Source: an uncultured Erythrobacteraceae bacterium
GTDB lineage: Bacteria > Pseudomonadota > Alphaproteobacteria > Sphingomonadales > Sphingomonadaceae
Length of the DNA stretch: 7,132 bases
Reading direction: 5' to 3'
Assembly: GCA_950071875.1 (NCBI GenBank)
Contig: CATMNW010000126.1
Coordinates: forward strand, 1-7,132
How positions within the stretch are numbered: position 1 is the stretch's first letter; every line of letters begins with the position of its first letter. Below, piece after piece: positions 6,174 through 7,132 of this stretch. The notes beneath the pieces are model-generated. The model searched no databases, was not told the DNA's origin, and saw only the letters and a program-made list of their open reading frames with translations. Both the position numbers and the translations under genes were made by a program.

Positions 6174-6518
6174 ATGGTTTTCCCGCGCATCCCTTTATTG
6201 TTGCTCGTCGCGCTATCGGCGTGCGAGCAAGCGCCGGGCATCGAAAGCGAAGGGGGCAAAGTCGTCTCCTGCGCCCTTTCGGGCGCAACCGATTTCTCAA
6301 GTGAGTGCCGCCTCGTCGAGAAAGGGGAGGGCCGAACGGCCTACTTCGTTATGCGCCACACGGACGGTGGTTTCCGCAAACTTGCCCTTGCAGAAACGCC
6401 AGCAGGATTTGTGGAATTCGACGGATCCCAGTCGGCCGAGAGCTGGCGTGAAGGCGAGATGGTGGTGTTGCAGATCGGGGCGGACCGATATCGGTGGAAG
6501 GAGACCGGACGTGAGTGA
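6174..6518 (+). CDS. Small lipoprotein of unknown function, coupled to nnr
   Basis: This 114-residue predicted lipoprotein has an N-terminal MVFPRIPLLLLVALSAC: one basic residue, a hydrophobic core, and a lipobox LSAC with Cys17 as the lipidated residue. Glu at +2 instead of Asp fits outer-membrane delivery. The mature part of 98 residues contains Cys33 and Cys45, spaced to form a disulfide, then a RHTDGGFRKL segment (about 58-67) and a C-terminal QIGADRYRWK (about 101-110). From memory, short sphingomonad proteins of unknown function share a similar C...C / hPDGGFRRf / DRYr pattern, but no function is known. ATG at 6174 was preferred over an in-frame TTG at 6138 because it gives a normal signal peptide. 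The ribosome-binding site is weak (GCAGG, close to the ATG). Its last eight bases overlap the nnr start (GTGAGTGA). Confidence 0.8.
   Translation: MVFPRIPLLLLVALSACEQAPGIESEGGKVVSCALSGATDFSSECRLVEKGEGRTAYFVMRHTDGGFRKLALAETPAGFVEFDGSQSAESWREGEMVVLQIGADRYRWKETGRE
6498..6503 (+). promoter_or_regulatory. Ribosome-binding site of nnr
   Basis: AAGGAG, a full match to the Shine-Dalgarno core, lies seven bases before the GTG at 6511 and inside the end of the lipoprotein gene. It fixes the GTG as the nnr start. The nearest in-frame ATG (6541) would remove the first ten residues and has no comparable site. Confidence 0.8.
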
Positions 6519-7132
6519 TCCGGTCCTATCGGTCGAAGAAATGCGTGCGGCCGAGCACGCCGCAGTAGCGTCCGGGGTCAGCGAATGGGAACTGATGCAG
6601 CGCGCCGGACAAGGCGCGGCCAACTGGGTCATGCGCATGGCTGCGGGAAGGCCGGTCACGGTCCTTTGCGGACCCGGCAACAATGGTGGCGACGGCTATG
6701 TCATCGCCAGCGTCCTGCATCGCAAAGGCTATGCAGTTAAGGTCATTGCGCCAGAAGAGCCGGGTACCGAAACGGCGCGTAAGGCGCGATCTGCATTTGA
6801 CGGCCCGGTGTATGCCGAAGCCGACTTCGACGATGCTGTTATTGTCGACTGTCTGTTCGGCTACGGCCTCTCGCGACCGGTTGAAGGCGAGTTTGCAAAG
6901 ATACTGGACGATCTGGCTGTAAGCCATTGTTCCAAAATAGCTGTCGATGTTCCAAGCGCGGTTGCGAGCGACGACGGCGAAATTCTCGGTCCGCTTCCAC
7001 AATACGATCTGACGTTGGCATTGGGGGCCTGGAAACATGCGCACTTCCTGATGCCTTCGATGACTGCGATGGGCGTACGGCGACTGGTGGATATCGGGCT
7101 CGACTGCGCCACCGGATCAGCATTTCTCGCGC
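6511..7132 (+). CDS. nnr: NAD(P)H-hydrate epimerase domain, probably of bifunctional Nnr (3' end missing)
   Basis: The first 207 codons of the cytoplasmic enzyme that repairs hydrated NADH and NADPH. This YjeF_N-type domain interconverts the R and S epimers. In most bacteria a C-terminal kinase-fold dehydratase domain follows in the same protein, which would lie beyond the window. Visible signatures are the N-terminal SVEEMRAAEHAAV (7-19), the nucleotide-binding CGPGNNGGDGYVIA (53-66), VDCLFGYGLSRPV (112-124), VDVPSAVASDDG (145-156) and a late LGAWKHAHFLMPS segment (about 170-182). The PSG normally found in the fourth motif reads PSA here. The start is GTG with AAGGAG upstream. It overlaps the lipoprotein stop by eight bases, so the two are probably translated together. 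No frameshift is seen in the visible part. Confidence 0.93.
   Translation, partial: MSDPVLSVEEMRAAEHAAVASGVSEWELMQRAGQGAANWVMRMAAGRPVTVLCGPGNNGGDGYVIASVLHRKGYAVKVIAPEEPGTETARKARSAFDGPVYAEADFDDAVIVDCLFGYGLSRPVEGEFAKILDDLAVSHCSKIAVDVPSAVASDDGEILGPLPQYDLTLALGAWKHAHFLMPSMTAMGVRRLVDIGLDCATGSAFLA

Noticed and set aside
1..7132. Search for a mobile element, phage, CRISPR, toxin-antitoxin or defence system
   Set aside because: Every sizeable region is occupied by recognisable core-metabolism genes with even codon use. No direct-repeat arrays, integrase or transposase motifs, or attachment-like duplications were seen.

Overview
The window is about 62% G+C (estimated by eye). It carries a conserved housekeeping block of the kind found in Sphingomonadales, most likely the Erythrobacteraceae (Erythrobacter, Altererythrobacter and relatives). 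That placement rests on remembered gene order (glycosylase-like gene / ETF-quinone oxidoreductase / ispE / N-formylglutamate amidohydrolase / ilvD / small lipoprotein / nnr), alpha-proteobacterial protein flavour and GC-biased codon use. No database search was possible.

Layout. At the left edge, two minus-strand genes are coupled by an ATGA overlap: a degenerate uracil-DNA glycosylase-like protein (44-829), and the first 15 codons of an exported protein that runs off the edge (1-47). A 79-base divergent intergenic region (830-908) separates them from the plus-strand genes: ETF-ubiquinone oxidoreductase (909-2558), IspE (2665-3474), an N-formylglutamate amidohydrolase family protein (3471-4199), dihydroxy-acid dehydratase IlvD (4290-6134), a small lipoprotein of unknown function (6174-6518), and the N-terminal part of the NAD(P)H-hydrate repair enzyme Nnr (6511 to the right edge).

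How the genes relate. The products serve different core pathways: electron delivery from acyl-CoA and other dehydrogenases to quinone, isoprenoid precursor synthesis, branched-chain amino acid synthesis, and repair of damaged nicotinamide cofactors. Start/stop overlaps suggest translational coupling within ispE/amidohydrolase and within lipoprotein/nnr. The 39-base ilvD-lipoprotein gap suggests those share a transcript. There are no tRNA, rRNA, CRISPR, transposase or phage genes, and no unexplained stretch longer than about 105 bases.

Nothing here is an obvious new multi-gene system. The most interesting signals are in the 106-base etfD-ispE gap. It holds an interspersed palindromic element, and its RNA can be drawn in two mutually exclusive folds, one of which covers the ispE ribosome-binding site. 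Next in interest are the glycosylase-like protein, which has lost every recognisable catalytic motif of its family, and the uncharacterised lipoprotein that overlaps nnr.
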